The notes: generated by a model from the letters alone, not told the origin. A stretch of DNA of 33,080 bases from an uncultured Pseudoflavonifractor sp. (GCF_944387275.1 NZ_CALXEG010000036.1:1-33080); one strand, 5' to 3'; shown: positions 1-8,390, counted from the stretch's first letter. Translations and numbers: made by a program.

Positions 1-101
1 AGGGCATCACCCTGGGCACCTCCGACACCACCTTCAGCCCCGACGTGACCTGCACCCGCGCCCAGATCGTCACTGTTCTCAACCGCTACCTGGCTGATTA
101 A
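1..101 (+). CDS. C-terminal end of an S-layer-homology (SLH) domain protein (partial)
   Basis: The reading frame enters from the left edge (first full codon at position 3) and ends at TAA 99-101. The 32 residues have the pattern of the second half of an SLH repeat: GIT, then F-x-P-D, then T-R-A-Q-I-V-T-V-L-N-R-Y. SLH repeats bind secondary cell-wall polymer and hold exported proteins on the surface. Only this last repeat is visible, so the catalytic or structural part of the protein is unknown. Two other SLH proteins occur in this window (17686-22236 and 26429-27712), which fits an S-layer organism. A strong hairpin follows 30 bases after the stop. Confidence 0.8.
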   Translation, partial: GITLGTSDTTFSPDVTCTRAQIVTVLNRYLAD

Positions 102-130
102 CGCCTCCCCCCTGGCGATACAGCCAACCC

Positions 131-171
131 AAAAAGTGCCTGCCGCATCGCTTCTGCGGCAGGCACTTTTT
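131..171. terminator. Bidirectional Rho-independent terminator
   Basis: A perfect 17-bp inverted repeat (arms 131-147 and 155-171, loop of 7) starts with five A and ends with five T, so it gives a U-tract on both strands. It lies between the end of the SLH gene (+) and the end of the MFS gene (-) and can serve both. Part of the stem, GTGCCTGCCGC, recurs in the terminator at 17594-17643. Confidence 0.85.
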
Positions 172-183
172 CGCTTCAAACGC

Positions 184-213
184 AGGCCGCCGGAGCCTGA
201 GCTCCGGCGGCCT
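184..213. terminator. Second GC-rich hairpin between convergent genes
   Basis: A perfect 13-bp inverted repeat (184-196 and 201-213, loop CTGA) is followed on the plus strand by a short T-rich stretch. It is 17 bases beyond the stop of the minus-strand MFS gene, so it is the first hairpin that transcript meets, although on that strand the U-tract is poor. It probably acts together with the hairpin at 131-171. Confidence 0.6.
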
Positions 214-229
214 GTTTTCTATTATCTTT

Positions 230-1513
230 TTACTGTTCTGTGGCCACGGCAGCCCGAGCAGCCTTCATCTGACGCTTCTCGGCCAGCGCCATGGCCAGGT
301 AGAAGGCAATGCCCGCCACCAGGACCAGGGCGGCAATGCCCAGCCAGGCGTACTTGTAGCTGCCGGTGATGTCGAAAATCAGGGCCACCGACACCGGGCC
401 GATGGTAGTGCCCACGCCGGAAGCCAGGTTTACGCTGCCATAGATAGCGCCGTAATCCCGGTTGCCGAAAATGCGCGCCGTGATCAGGGGCGGAAGGAAC
501 ACCGCAATGGAGCCGCCGATGCCGTAAATGGCCACAAAGCCGAATACAGCCGGACCCCAATAGCTGGTGAAGAACAGGCAGAGAAACACGAACACAAAGG
601 TACCGATGGCAAAGTTGGTGGTGGATTTCAGGCCGAATTTATCGGCCAGGAAGCCCAGAACGAACTTGCCCACGGTCAGCAGACCGGACGCCACCGCGGT
701 GTAGGCGGCAGCGGTGGTGGGATCGTAGCCCAGGTCGGTCAGATAGACCTGTACGTTGGTCAGCAGGCCGGTAGCCGCAATGGCCAGCAGCAGCATGGCC
801 ACCACCATGCAGACAAACTCGGGGGTCTTCAGGGCCTGCTGCACCTGCATGCCGCTCTTCTCCTCATTCAGGGAGCTCTTCTCCTCCTCTGTGTACTCGC
901 CCCGCTTGGCGATCCCCTTCTTTTCCGGGGTGCTGACGATAAACAGGAAGCAGGGGGTGACAAAGAAGATGAGGATGGCCGCCGCTGTATAGTAGCCGTA
1001 GCGCCAGCCGTAGGTGGTGATGATCTTTGTGATGAGCGGCAGGATGGTCAGGGCACCTATGCCGCTGCCGGCGGTGACAAAGGCCATGGCCCGGCCCCGG
1101 AGCTTGGGTCCAAACCAGAAGTTGACCAGAATGGCGGGCGCCAGCCGGATGACACCGGCAAAGCCCAGGCCCAGGCCTACCGCAAAGCAGTAGAACTGCC
1201 ACAGCTCCGTGCACACGGTAAAGCCCAGGTAGCACAGCGCCTGGACAATCTGGAGAACGACCATGATGACCTTGGTGTTCCCCCGCTCCAGAAGCCGGCC
1301 GATAAAGGGAGATGAGATCATCATCACAGCGGAGCTGATGGACAGATAGAGGGTAAACGAGGAGCGGGAAAACCCGAATTCCTCTGTGATGGCCGCGGTG
1401 TATGCGCCGGCGCAGTTGGTGTAGAGAACCTGCCCGAAGAACAGGCAGAGAAAGCCGCAGAACACGATCTTCCACCCGTAGTAGAAGCGCTCTCCTTTTG
1501 CAGAAGATGCCAT
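230..1513 (-). CDS. Major facilitator superfamily transporter, OxlT/monocarboxylate-porter-like
   Basis: This 427-residue membrane protein has about 12 hydrophobic segments and a charged central loop (around residues 200-225, rich in K and E), the usual MFS 6+6 layout. The N-terminal motif FYYGWKIV and the segment GLGLGFAGVIRLAP resemble bacterial members of the oxalate/formate antiporter and monocarboxylate porter group; the family is clear, the substrate is not. It starts at ATG 1513 with a GAGG-type ribosome site and is the last gene of a minus-strand set with the permease remnant (30 bases upstream) and the PatB-type lyase. That context suggests uptake or efflux of a small organic or keto acid linked to amino-acid breakdown, but this is inference. 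Confidence 0.85.
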   Translation of the reverse strand: MASSAKGERFYYGWKIVFCGFLCLFFGQVLYTNCAGAYTAAITEEFGFSRSSFTLYLSISSAVMMISSPFIGRLLERGNTKVIMVVLQIVQALCYLGFTVCTELWQFYCFAVGLGLGFAGVIRLAPAILVNFWFGPKLRGRAMAFVTAGSGIGALTILPLITKIITTYGWRYGYYTAAAILIFFVTPCFLFIVSTPEKKGIAKRGEYTEEEKSSLNEEKSGMQVQQALKTPEFVCMVVAMLLLAIAATGLLTNVQVYLTDLGYDPTTAAAYTAVASGLLTVGKFVLGFLADKFGLKSTTNFAIGTFVFVFLCLFFTSYWGPAVFGFVAIYGIGGSIAVFLPPLITARIFGNRDYGAIYGSVNLASGVGTTIGPVSVALIFDITGSYKYAWLGIAALVLVAGIAFYLAMALAEKRQMKAARAAVATEQ

Positions 1514-1543
1514 TTTGTTCCTCCTCTCGTATTGTGCAGGGGA

Positions 1544-2353
1544 TCAGTCTTCCCAGATGTTGTAGGTGGCGGTCACCTTTCCGGTGCGGCTTCGCAGCAG
1601 CGCGTATGCCGCGCATACCGCCATTGCTCCCAGACTGACCAGGACGATCTGGAGCGTCAGCTCCGCCATGGAGTCCAGCAGAATGGCAATCTGCGCCCCA
1701 AGCGCCACAGTCACCACCACATAATACGCCTTGTCCGGAATGTGAAAGCGGGAATTCCGCCACGCCTCCGGGTAGCGCTTCGGGAAGCGGCAATATGCGT
1801 ACAGATACATCATCGCCTGAAGGGAATTGACCAGGAGAATGTTGTTGGTGATGGTCTTCACGCTGAAGAGCGCCATGGCCACCACCAGAACCACCACCAG
1901 CACGTTCTGCAGCTTGGCGGCCATGTCCACGCCCACAATATTCATCACAAAGCAGAGGGTCAGGATGGCGAAGGCCACCACCGTCTCATTGAGTCCAGGG
2001 ATGATGCTGCAGGCGTACTCGGCAAAGGTGATGGCGAACATGGCCAGCACCAGCTGTCCGGCCACCAGCAGGGCCAGGTAGAAGAAGCCCGCTTTTTTTC
2101 CGATATAGTCCCGCACATAGGTGTACATGCCGCCGGTGGCCGGCACCGCGCTGCCCAGGACAGCCAGCACCAGGTTGGGGCAGATGACCAGCACCGCCGC
2201 CAGCAGGAAGGCAAAGGGCGTGCCCGCCCCGGTGATGGAGATGCAGATTCCGGTCAGAACCATAATGCCTGAGCCAATGATCTGGCCCACGCCGATGCCC
2301 ATCAGATCCCAGAAGCCCAGGACCTTTTTCAGGCCGTTTTTTTGCTCGTCCAT
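1544..2353 (-). pseudogene. Amino-acid permease (APC superfamily) with an internal in-frame deletion
   Basis: The 269-residue product begins as an APC permease, with the typical TM1 motif GxIIGSGI (residues 24-30) and about five membrane segments up to residue 165. It then runs directly into what looks like the last three segments of the family, with the RFPKRYPEAW loop at 189-198. APC transporters are normally about 430-480 residues with 12 segments, so roughly TM6-TM9 are absent. The frame is intact across the joint (around 1844-1867), which indicates a clean internal deletion rather than a frameshift. It sits between the PatB-type lyase (48 bases upstream) and the MFS gene (30 bases downstream). 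Transport by this short form is unlikely; the MFS gene may have taken over. A novel short permease is the less likely alternative. Confidence 0.75.
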
Positions 2354-2401
2354 ATGTAAGTCCTCCTCAAAACCTCTTCCGTCATGCCGTTACATCGGGG
2401 G

Positions 2402-3574
2402 TCAAAGGTCCGCAAGGGCCTTTTGGATGCAGGCCAGTCCCGCGGTCAGCTGGGCGCGGGGGCAGGCCACGTTCATGCGCACAAAGCCGTCGTACTGCTC
2501 GCCGTAGTGGTTGCCGCCATTGAGGCCGGCCCCCGCCTGGGCGATGCGGCGGATCAGCTCGTCGCTGGAGAGGCCGTAGTCGGTCATGTCCAGCCAGAGC
2601 AGATAGGTGCCCTCAGGCCGGGCCACCCGGACCCGGGGCAGGTGCTCCGCCATAAAGTCGCAGACGATCTGGGCATTCCCCGTCAGGTAGGCCCGCTGGC
2701 TGTCCACCCACTGGTCGCCGCCGGCGTAGGCCGCCTTCACCGCCTCCAGCCCCAGGGTGTTGGGGCAGAAGAGGTAGCGGGAATAGAGCCACTTCTGGTA
2801 GGCCTCCCGGGTCTTTTCCCCGGGGATGATCAGGTTGGAGGTCTCCAGGCCGGCGATGTTGAAGGTCTTGCTGCAGCTGGTGCAGACGATCAGCCGCTCA
2901 TACAGCGCCTGGAACTGGCCCATGGTGGTGTGGTGGTAGCCGTCCATGATCAGGTCCCAGTGGATCTCGTCGCTGACCACGTACACGCCGTACCGGCCGC
3001 AGATGTCCGCCACCCGCTTCAGCTCCTCCTCCGTCCACACCCGGCACACCGGGTTGTGGGGGCTGCACAGCAGCAGCATGGCGGCCCCGTCCTTACAGGC
3101 GGCCTCCAGGCCGTCGTAGTCCATGCGGTAGCCGTTCTCGTCGTGGATCAGGTCGTTTTTCACCATTGTCCGGTCGGCCGCCTGGATGATAGAGTAGAAC
3201 GGATCGTAGACCGGCGGCTGCACGATCACCTTGGCGTCCGGCGGCAGCAGCGCCTCAATGGCGTTGCACATGGCCGGAACGATGCCGCCCGTGGGCACGA
3301 TCCAGCTGTGCTCGATGTTCCAGCCGTGGCGCCGGCGGTACCAGCCCGCCACAGCCTCAAAGTAGTCCTCGTCCAGGTCGGTATAGCCGATGACGCCGTT
3401 GTCGATCCGCTTCTTCAGCGCCTCCAGGATAGGGGGATAAGTGGGATAGTCCGCGTCGGCAATGGAGAAGGGCAGCAGGTTGTCCATCCCGTAGTCCGCT
3501 TTCTGGAAATCCCATTTGATACAACTGGTCCCTTTTCTCTCTGCGCCGCGGTTAAATGCTTCCAGATCGCTCAT
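2402..3574 (-). CDS. PatB/MalY-type PLP-dependent C-S lyase (aminotransferase fold I)
   Basis: The 390 residues match the length and pattern of the MalY/PatB branch of fold-type I PLP enzymes, which cleave cystathionine, cysteine and related thioethers to a thiol, pyruvate and ammonia. Visible signatures are the N-terminal DADYPTYPPI segment, SPHNPVCRVW for cofactor and substrate contacts, SDEIHWDL with the aspartate that pairs with the PLP ring nitrogen, and SCSKTFNIAGL with the PLP-binding lysine. The start is ATG 3574. It is the first gene of a minus-strand set with the permease remnant and the MFS carrier, behind a clear promoter with a palindromic operator. Cystathionine beta-lyase is the usual label, but many gut homologues act on other S-conjugates or as aminotransferases, so the substrate is left open. 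Confidence 0.85.
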   Translation of the reverse strand: MSDLEAFNRGAERKGTSCIKWDFQKADYGMDNLLPFSIADADYPTYPPILEALKKRIDNGVIGYTDLDEDYFEAVAGWYRRRHGWNIEHSWIVPTGGIVPAMCNAIEALLPPDAKVIVQPPVYDPFYSIIQAADRTMVKNDLIHDENGYRMDYDGLEAACKDGAAMLLLCSPHNPVCRVWTEEELKRVADICGRYGVYVVSDEIHWDLIMDGYHHTTMGQFQALYERLIVCTSCSKTFNIAGLETSNLIIPGEKTREAYQKWLYSRYLFCPNTLGLEAVKAAYAGGDQWVDSQRAYLTGNAQIVCDFMAEHLPRVRVARPEGTYLLWLDMTDYGLSSDELIRRIAQAGAGLNGGNHYGEQYDGFVRMNVACPRAQLTAGLACIQKALADL

Positions 3575-3612
3575 CCGTCAGCTCAGCCCCTTCTTGTTAT
3601 GTTTATTTCCTT

Positions 3613-3626
3613 GTTAAGCGCTTAAC
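3613..3626. promoter_or_regulatory. Perfect 14-bp palindrome, LacI-family/cre-like operator
   Basis: GTTAAGCGCTTAAC is a perfect palindrome with central CG and the AAGCGCTT core typical of LacI-family operators, including catabolite (cre) sites. It lies about 13 bases downstream of the -10 box of the PatB promoter, near +6 to +19, a position suited to repression. The flanks differ from the classical CcpA consensus, so a dedicated LacI-type regulator outside the window is equally possible. Confidence 0.6.
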
Positions 3627-3628
3627 TT

Positions 3629-3667
3629 GTCATATATAATAATATGACATGTATTATCATAATACAA
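3629..3667 (-). promoter_or_regulatory. Sigma-A promoter of the PatB operon with an overlapping inverted repeat
   Basis: On the minus strand TTGTAT (3662-3667) is followed after 17 bases by TATTAT (3639-3644). A perfect inverted repeat GTCATAT-6-ATATGAC (3629-3648) overlaps the -10 box and is a second candidate regulator site, besides the palindrome at 3613-3626. Confidence 0.6.
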
Positions 3668-3770
3668 GTCCTATTTTCTATTTTTCGTTTTTTCATCGTC
3701 GTATACAAAATACTGTCGCATTTTTCTGCGTAATGACGAACCTGAATTTGTTTTTCTCGCAACTTATTAT

Positions 3771-3809
3771 AAAAAATTACCGCCGCAGATCATCTCTGGT
3801 CTGCGGCGG
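3771..3809 (-). terminator. Terminator of the gntR gene
   Basis: A perfect 10-bp stem (3780-3789 with 3800-3809) lies just after the gntR stop. On the minus strand it is followed by TAATTTTTT (3771-3779), a good U-tract. It separates gntR from the PatB operon promoter. Confidence 0.85.
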
Positions 3810-3813
3810 CGTC

Positions 3814-4512
3814 CTATTTCTCTCCTTTGCTGAAGAAGGTGTTGAAATACTGCTGGTAGGTGTCCAGCAGGAAGGCGGTGTGCTCCTTCATGTAGAAGTA
3901 GGCGAACTCCCCGTTCTTGGTGCGGATGGCCTCAAACACCCGCTCGTGCTGGTGCTGGAGCTGGGCCACGGTCCGCTTCTGGCGCTCGGGCACCACCAGC
4001 TCCATCAGGGGCGGCGGCGACTCCTTGGAGATCAGCTCCCGGAAGGTGGACAGGAGCAGCGGGTTCTTGGCCGCCTCCATGATGCTCAGGTGGAAGGTCT
4101 CCAGCGGGTCCTCCGCCTTGCTCTCCCGCAGGGCCCGGCCTATTTTGGAGATGTCCTCCTCCGTGGCCGTCTCCGCCACGTGGCGGGCCACCTCCGGCTC
4201 CAGCCACAGACGCACCTGGTTGACCGACAGGAAGGCCTCCCGGTAGGACGCGTCGTACTGGTGGCTCTTCTGGAAGCCGAAGGCGTCGATGAGCACAAAG
4301 CTGCCCTTTCCCCGGCGGGTCTCGATGACCCCCGCCTCGCTCAGGGTGCGCAGCGCCTCCCGCACCGTGATGCGGCTCACCCCTGTCATCTCGATGAGCT
4401 CCTTCTCGCTGGGCAGCATGTCGCCCTTCTTGTACACCCCCTGGTCGATCATGGACTTGATCTGCTCGACCACCTGCTCGTAGAGCTTTCGCCCCGTGAC
4501 AACCTGAAACAT
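3814..4512 (-). CDS. GntR-family transcriptional regulator with FCD (FadR-type) ligand domain
   Basis: The 232-residue protein has an N-terminal winged helix (about residues 8-72) with the family signature GDMLPSEKELIEMTGVSRITVREALRTL in shorter pieces: P-S-E-K-E-L, then V-S-R-I-T-V-R-E-A-L-R. An alpha-helical FCD domain follows (about 85-215), the type that usually binds a metal ion and a small carboxylate such as a sugar acid or keto acid. The start is ATG 4512. The gene is monocistronic, bounded by the terminator of the sugar operon upstream (4619-4652) and its own terminator at 3771-3809. It could control the PatB operon directly downstream, or the fucose-isomerase-like operon behind it; the sequence does not decide. 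Confidence 0.9.
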   Translation of the reverse strand: MFQVVTGRKLYEQVVEQIKSMIDQGVYKKGDMLPSEKELIEMTGVSRITVREALRTLSEAGVIETRRGKGSFVLIDAFGFQKSHQYDASYREAFLSVNQVRLWLEPEVARHVAETATEEDISKIGRALRESKAEDPLETFHLSIMEAAKNPLLLSTFRELISKESPPPLMELVVPERQKRTVAQLQHQHERVFEAIRTKNGEFAYFYMKEHTAFLLDTYQQYFNTFFSKGEK

Positions 4513-4604
4513 ACGATCCTCTTTTCTCCCCCATCCCCGCCGGGCACTGCGGGCGTACTGGCTGTGTCGTGGTATGATTATCTATTACTGTACCATCACC
4601 GGAG

Positions 4605-4652
4605 AAAAAAGTAAAGAAGCCCCTCCCTCCGCGGCAGGGCGGAGGGAGGGGC
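4605..4652 (-). terminator. Terminator of the GH43-xylulokinase-isomerase operon
   Basis: A perfect 14-bp GC-rich stem (4619-4632 with 4639-4652, loop of 6) begins 8 bases beyond the stop of the isomerase-like gene. On the minus strand it is followed by a T-rich run ending in six T (4605-4618). Confidence 0.85.
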
Positions 4653-4659
4653 AGGGGGA

Positions 4660-6135
4660 TCAGGCAAAGGGGTTTTCCGTGGGGTAGGGCAGGGATGCGG
4701 GCCGGTTGTAGGCGATATCGCCGATGCCCAGCAGGCGGAAGGTCTCAAAGAGGGCCTTGCCGTGGTGTCCGAAGGCCACCGCGCCGTGGTGGGGGTAGCG
4801 CTTCTCCAGCAGCACGTGGCGGTAGAAGCGGCCCATCTCATGGATGGCGAACACGCCGATACCGCCGAAGGACCCGGTTGCCACCGGCAGGATCTCGCCC
4901 TGGGCGATGTAGGACCGCAGGACGCCCTCGCTGTCGCACTGGAGGCGGTAGAAGGTGATGTCGCCGGGGGCGATGTCCCCCTCCAGGGTGCCCCGGGTGA
5001 AGTCGGGCTCGCCGCCGTTCTCCAGCAGCCGGTTCTGGATGAGCTGGTACTTCACCGCCCGGTCGGCGCACATCTTGCAGGAGGGGGTGTTGCCGCAGTG
5101 GAAGCCCATGAAGGTGTCGGTGAGCTTGTAGTCGAACTTGCCGGAGAGCTCAGCGTCGTACAGGCTCTTGGGCACCGAGTTGTTGATATCCAGCAGGGTC
5201 ACCGCATCCTGGGAGATGCAGGCGCCGATGTACTCACTGAGGGCGCCGTAGATGTCCACCTCGCAGGCCACGGGGATGCCCCGGCCGGCCAGGCGGGAGT
5301 TGACGTAGCAGGGCTCAAAGCCGAACTGGCTGGGGAAGGCGGGCCAGCACTTGTCCGCGAAGGCCACGTACTTCCGGGCGCCCTTGTGTTCCTCCGCCCA
5401 GTCCAGCAGGGTGAGCTCAAACTGGGCCATGCGGGCGAGCAGGTCGGGGTAGTAGCGCCCCTCCCCCATCTCGGCGGCCATGTCGGCGCACACATCGGGG
5501 ATGCGGGGGTCGTCCTTGTGGGCCTGGAAGCTGACCAGCAGGTCCAGCTCGGAGTTCTCCTCCACCTCCACGCCCAGCTCGTAGAGCCCCTTGATGGGGG
5601 CGTTGCAGGCGAAGAAGTCCTGGGGGCGGGGGCCGAAGGTGATGATCTTCAGATTTTTCACCCCGATGACCGCCCGGGCCACGGGGACAAAGTCGGCGAT
5701 CATCTCGGCGATGTCCTCCGCCGTGCCCACCGGGTAGGAGGGAATGTACCCCTTCAGGTGGCGCATGCCCAGGTTGTAGGAGCAGTTGAGCATGCCGCAG
5801 TAGGCATCGCCCCGGCCGTTGATCAGGTCGCCGTCCCCCTCGGCAGCGCCCACGTACATGCAGGGGCCGTCAAAGTACTTGGCGATCAGGGTCTCGGGGG
5901 TCTCGGGGCCGAAGTTGCCCAGGAAGACCACCAGCGCGTTGCAGCCCGCCGCCTTCACGTCCTCCACAGCCTTGAGCATGTCGCCCTCATTCTCCACCGT
6001 GACGGGGCACTCGTAGAGCGGACCGCTGTAGGCCGCCGCGATGGCGCTCCGCCGCCGCTCCGACAGGGTGATGGGGAAACAGTCCCGGCTCACCGCCACA
6101 AGACCCAGCTTGACCTCAGGAATATTTTCCAGCAT
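4660..6135 (-). CDS. L-fucose/L-arabinose isomerase-family protein
   Basis: The 491-residue protein resembles the FucI/AraA isomerase superfamily, which interconverts aldoses and ketoses with a divalent metal. Candidate metal ligands, by comparison with FucI (E, D, H), are E292 in CEVDIYG, D316 in LLDINN, and a histidine from GFHCGN (346) or the HH pairs near 449-458. It is shorter than classical FucI (about 590), as in the many gut-bacterial 'L-fucose isomerase-related' proteins. ATG 6135 was chosen because GGAGGAG lies just upstream; the frame opens further to 6264 but that part overlaps the preceding gene. It is the last gene of the operon, 17 bases after DUF4867. With xylulokinase upstream, a pentose substrate giving xylulose or ribulose is more likely than fucose. 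The reaction is inferred. Confidence 0.8.
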   Translation of the reverse strand: MLENIPEVKLGLVAVSRDCFPITLSERRRSAIAAAYSGPLYECPVTVENEGDMLKAVEDVKAAGCNALVVFLGNFGPETPETLIAKYFDGPCMYVGAAEGDGDLINGRGDAYCGMLNCSYNLGMRHLKGYIPSYPVGTAEDIAEMIADFVPVARAVIGVKNLKIITFGPRPQDFFACNAPIKGLYELGVEVEENSELDLLVSFQAHKDDPRIPDVCADMAAEMGEGRYYPDLLARMAQFELTLLDWAEEHKGARKYVAFADKCWPAFPSQFGFEPCYVNSRLAGRGIPVACEVDIYGALSEYIGACISQDAVTLLDINNSVPKSLYDAELSGKFDYKLTDTFMGFHCGNTPSCKMCADRAVKYQLIQNRLLENGGEPDFTRGTLEGDIAPGDITFYRLQCDSEGVLRSYIAQGEILPVATGSFGGIGVFAIHEMGRFYRHVLLEKRYPHHGAVAFGHHGKALFETFRLLGIGDIAYNRPASLPYPTENPFA

Positions 6136-6152
6136 GTTCTTCTCCTCCTCTG

Positions 6153-6791
6153 TTATGCTCTTGTCTCCGCAATGTCCGTGTTCCAGCCTCTCAGCCCCAC
6201 CTGGGCCCCCGTCTTGGCCTCGGCGCTGTCCGGGTGGGCCAGGAGCCACTTGTTCCGGGCCCACAGCCGCCTGCTCTCCCCCGGCAGGTCGGTCAGCTCA
6301 GGCTTTTCCGTATTGGTCCCTCTGGGCAGCACCACCGCTACCCGGAAGCCCTCTGTCGCGTCCACGTGGCAGGGGGCGTAGTGCAGACTGGTGGCGTAGA
6401 CCTCCACCAGGGTGCCGGCGGGCACGTAGAAGGCCGCGACCTTATCCGTGTCCAGCACGCCGTCCTCCACCTCCCACTGGTGGGCCAGCAGGAGCACAAA
6501 GGGCACGGTGCCCAGGTTGAACTCGCTGCTCCGGTGGTACTCCAGACAGTTGAGTTTGGTGTTATGGCCCCAGCACATGCCCACCTGGATGGGCATGCCG
6601 CCGAAGGCCCGGTCCTCCAGCGCCCGGAAGCAGTCCGCCCCCTCCAGCTCCGGCATGGAGGGCCGGTAGTCCGTGCCCTGCTCCGGCATGGGGATGGACT
6701 CCATGGCCCTCAGCAGCCCCTCCAGGGCGTAGCCCGGATGGACCTGGCCATAGGAAGCAAATTCTCTGTTAAAAATGCTCTTAATCTCCAT
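6153..6791 (-). CDS. DUF4867 family protein (cupin-like, possible sugar-modifying enzyme)
   Basis: The 212 residues match the uncharacterised DUF4867 family, recognised by GGMPIQVGMCWGHNTK, NCLEYHRSSEFNLG, HYAPCHVD and VVLPRGTNTEKPEL. Two blocks look like the cupin motifs. H-x3-E-x3-G occurs in YHRSSEFNLG, and P-x-G is followed by conserved histidines in VPAGTLVEVYATSLHYAPCH. Together these would make a metal-binding beta-barrel. No function is established for the family. It lies 12 bases downstream of xylulokinase and 17 upstream of the isomerase-like gene, so it is clearly part of the pentose operon. Some cupins, such as D-lyxose isomerase, act on pentoses with this kind of site, so an isomerase or epimerase role is a reasonable guess. 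Confidence 0.8.
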   Translation of the reverse strand: MEIKSIFNREFASYGQVHPGYALEGLLRAMESIPMPEQGTDYRPSMPELEGADCFRALEDRAFGGMPIQVGMCWGHNTKLNCLEYHRSSEFNLGTVPFVLLLAHQWEVEDGVLDTDKVAAFYVPAGTLVEVYATSLHYAPCHVDATEGFRVAVVLPRGTNTEKPELTDLPGESRRLWARNKWLLAHPDSAEAKTGAQVGLRGWNTDIAETRA

Positions 6792-6803
6792 TGTTTTTCC
6801 TCC

Positions 6804-8330
6804 TCACCCCATGGACGCCAGCGTGTGGAACTGCTCCCGCAGCGCCGGGTACAGTCTGCGGTACAGGTCGTAATAGGGCTCGTAGGCCGCCGAGGCGGCG
6901 CTGTCCGGCGCGCTGTGCTCTCCCGTCCGTACCGCCGCGGCACAGCCCTGGGCCACGGTGCCGTACACGCCCGCGCCCACGCCGGCCAGGATGGCGGCGC
7001 CCAGGGCCGGGCCCTGCTCGGAGGCGATGGTCTTGACCGGGCAGCCGTACAGGTCGGAGAGTATCTGCCGCCACAGGGGGCTGCGCCCGCCGCCGCCGCA
7101 GATGGCCATGTCGGACACGTCCACCCCCATCTCCCGGAACACGTCCAGGCACTGGCGCTGGGAGTAGGCCACGCCCTCCATCACCGCGCGGACCAGGTCG
7201 CCCCTGGTGTGGATGGCGGAGAGGCCGAAGAACACCCCTCTGGCGTCCGAGTCCAGCAGGGGGGATCGCTCCCCCATCAGGTAGGGCAGGTAGAGAAGGC
7301 GGTTGGCGCCGATGGGGCTCTTCTCCGCCTCCGCCGTCATCAGCTCGTAGGGGTCCACCCCCAGGGCGGCGGCGGTCTCCCGCTCGGCGGGACAGAACTG
7401 GTTGCGGAACCACTGGAGGGACAGCCCGGCGGACAGGGTGCAGCTCATCACCGTCCACGCGCCGGGCACGGCGGAACAGAAGGTATGTACCCTGCCCTGG
7501 GGGTCGATGGTGACCTGTCCCGCATGGGCGAAGATGACCCCCGAGGTGCCCAGGGTGGTGAAGGCCTTGCCCTCCTCCACCACGCCGGTGCCGATGGCGG
7601 CGGCGGCGTTGTCTCCCGCGCCGCCCACCACAGCGGTGCCCTCGGCCAGGCCGGTGGCCTCCGCCGCGGCCTTTGTCACCTTGCCGGTCACCTGGCAGGA
7701 CTCGTACATCTCCCCCAGCAGGGACCGGTCAATGCCCAGCAGGGAGAGAATCTCGCCGCTCCACTGGCGCTTGGGCACGTCCAGCAGGTTCATGCCTGAG
7801 GCGTCCGACACCTCGGTGGCAAACTCGCCGGTGAGCTTGTAGCGGATATAGTCCTTGGGCAGGAGGATGTGGCGGCATTCTTCGTAGTTCTCCGGCTCAT
7901 GCTCCCTCACCCACAGGATCTTTCCGGCGGTAAAGCCGGTGAGGGCGGGGTTGGCGGTGATGGACAGCAGCTTCTCCCGGCCCACTGTCTGGGTAATCTC
8001 GTCACACTGGGCCTGGGTCCGGCCGTCGCACCACAAAATGGCCTTCCGCAGCACCTGGCCTTGGCCGTCCAGCATGACCAGGCCGTGCATCTGGCCCGCG
8101 ATGCCGATGCCCCGGATCTCCTCAGGCCTGGCGCCGCTCCTGGCCAGGACGGTACGCACCGTCTCCTGCACCGCCCGCCACCAGTCCTCCGGGTCCTGCT
8201 CCGCCCAGCCGTTCTGGGGCTGGTAGAGGGGGTACTCCACGGTATGGCTGGCCAGCCGGCGTCCGTCAGAATCAAAGAGCACGGTCTTGGTGCCCGACGT
8301 GCCCAGGTCAATGCCCAACAGAAGCTCCAT
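6804..8330 (-). CDS. xylB: Xylulokinase (FGGY family)
   Basis: The 508-residue protein is full length for FGGY carbohydrate kinases and carries their landmarks. These are the phosphate-binding DLGTSGTK near residue 8, the xylulokinase-like GIGIAGQMHGLV segment (about 75-87), WCDGRTQAQC, GGAGDNAAAAIGTG in the middle, and the adenosine-site loop CGGGGRSPLW near residue 415. It should phosphorylate D-xylulose to D-xylulose 5-phosphate for the pentose phosphate pathway; related kinases accept ribulose or other ketoses. The start is ATG 8330 with a GGAGAAGG ribosome site. It is second in the operon, 60 bases after the GH43 gene and 12 before DUF4867. No xylose isomerase of the XylA type is in the window, so the source of its ketose is an open question. 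Confidence 0.92.
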   Translation of the reverse strand: MELLLGIDLGTSGTKTVLFDSDGRRLASHTVEYPLYQPQNGWAEQDPEDWWRAVQETVRTVLARSGARPEEIRGIGIAGQMHGLVMLDGQGQVLRKAILWCDGRTQAQCDEITQTVGREKLLSITANPALTGFTAGKILWVREHEPENYEECRHILLPKDYIRYKLTGEFATEVSDASGMNLLDVPKRQWSGEILSLLGIDRSLLGEMYESCQVTGKVTKAAAEATGLAEGTAVVGGAGDNAAAAIGTGVVEEGKAFTTLGTSGVIFAHAGQVTIDPQGRVHTFCSAVPGAWTVMSCTLSAGLSLQWFRNQFCPAERETAAALGVDPYELMTAEAEKSPIGANRLLYLPYLMGERSPLLDSDARGVFFGLSAIHTRGDLVRAVMEGVAYSQRQCLDVFREMGVDVSDMAICGGGGRSPLWRQILSDLYGCPVKTIASEQGPALGAAILAGVGAGVYGTVAQGCAAAVRTGEHSAPDSAASAAYEPYYDLYRRLYPALREQFHTLASMG

Positions 8331-8390
8331 AGGTCACACCTTCTCCTCTATTTTCAAAATTTTATTGTTTCAAAAATCCCTTGACCGCCG

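Noticed and set aside
4570-4595. TGGTA-16-TACCA inverted repeat upstream of gntR as a GntR operator or promoter
   Set aside because: The arms are only 5 bp with a wide gap, and no well-spaced -35 box accompanies the GATAAT inside it. It is too weak to list as a site.
3649-4614. A 321-codon plus-strand frame across the gntR gene
   Set aside because: It starts in the AT-rich promoter of the PatB operon without a ribosome site, and most of it is the mirror of the GntR/FCD gene.
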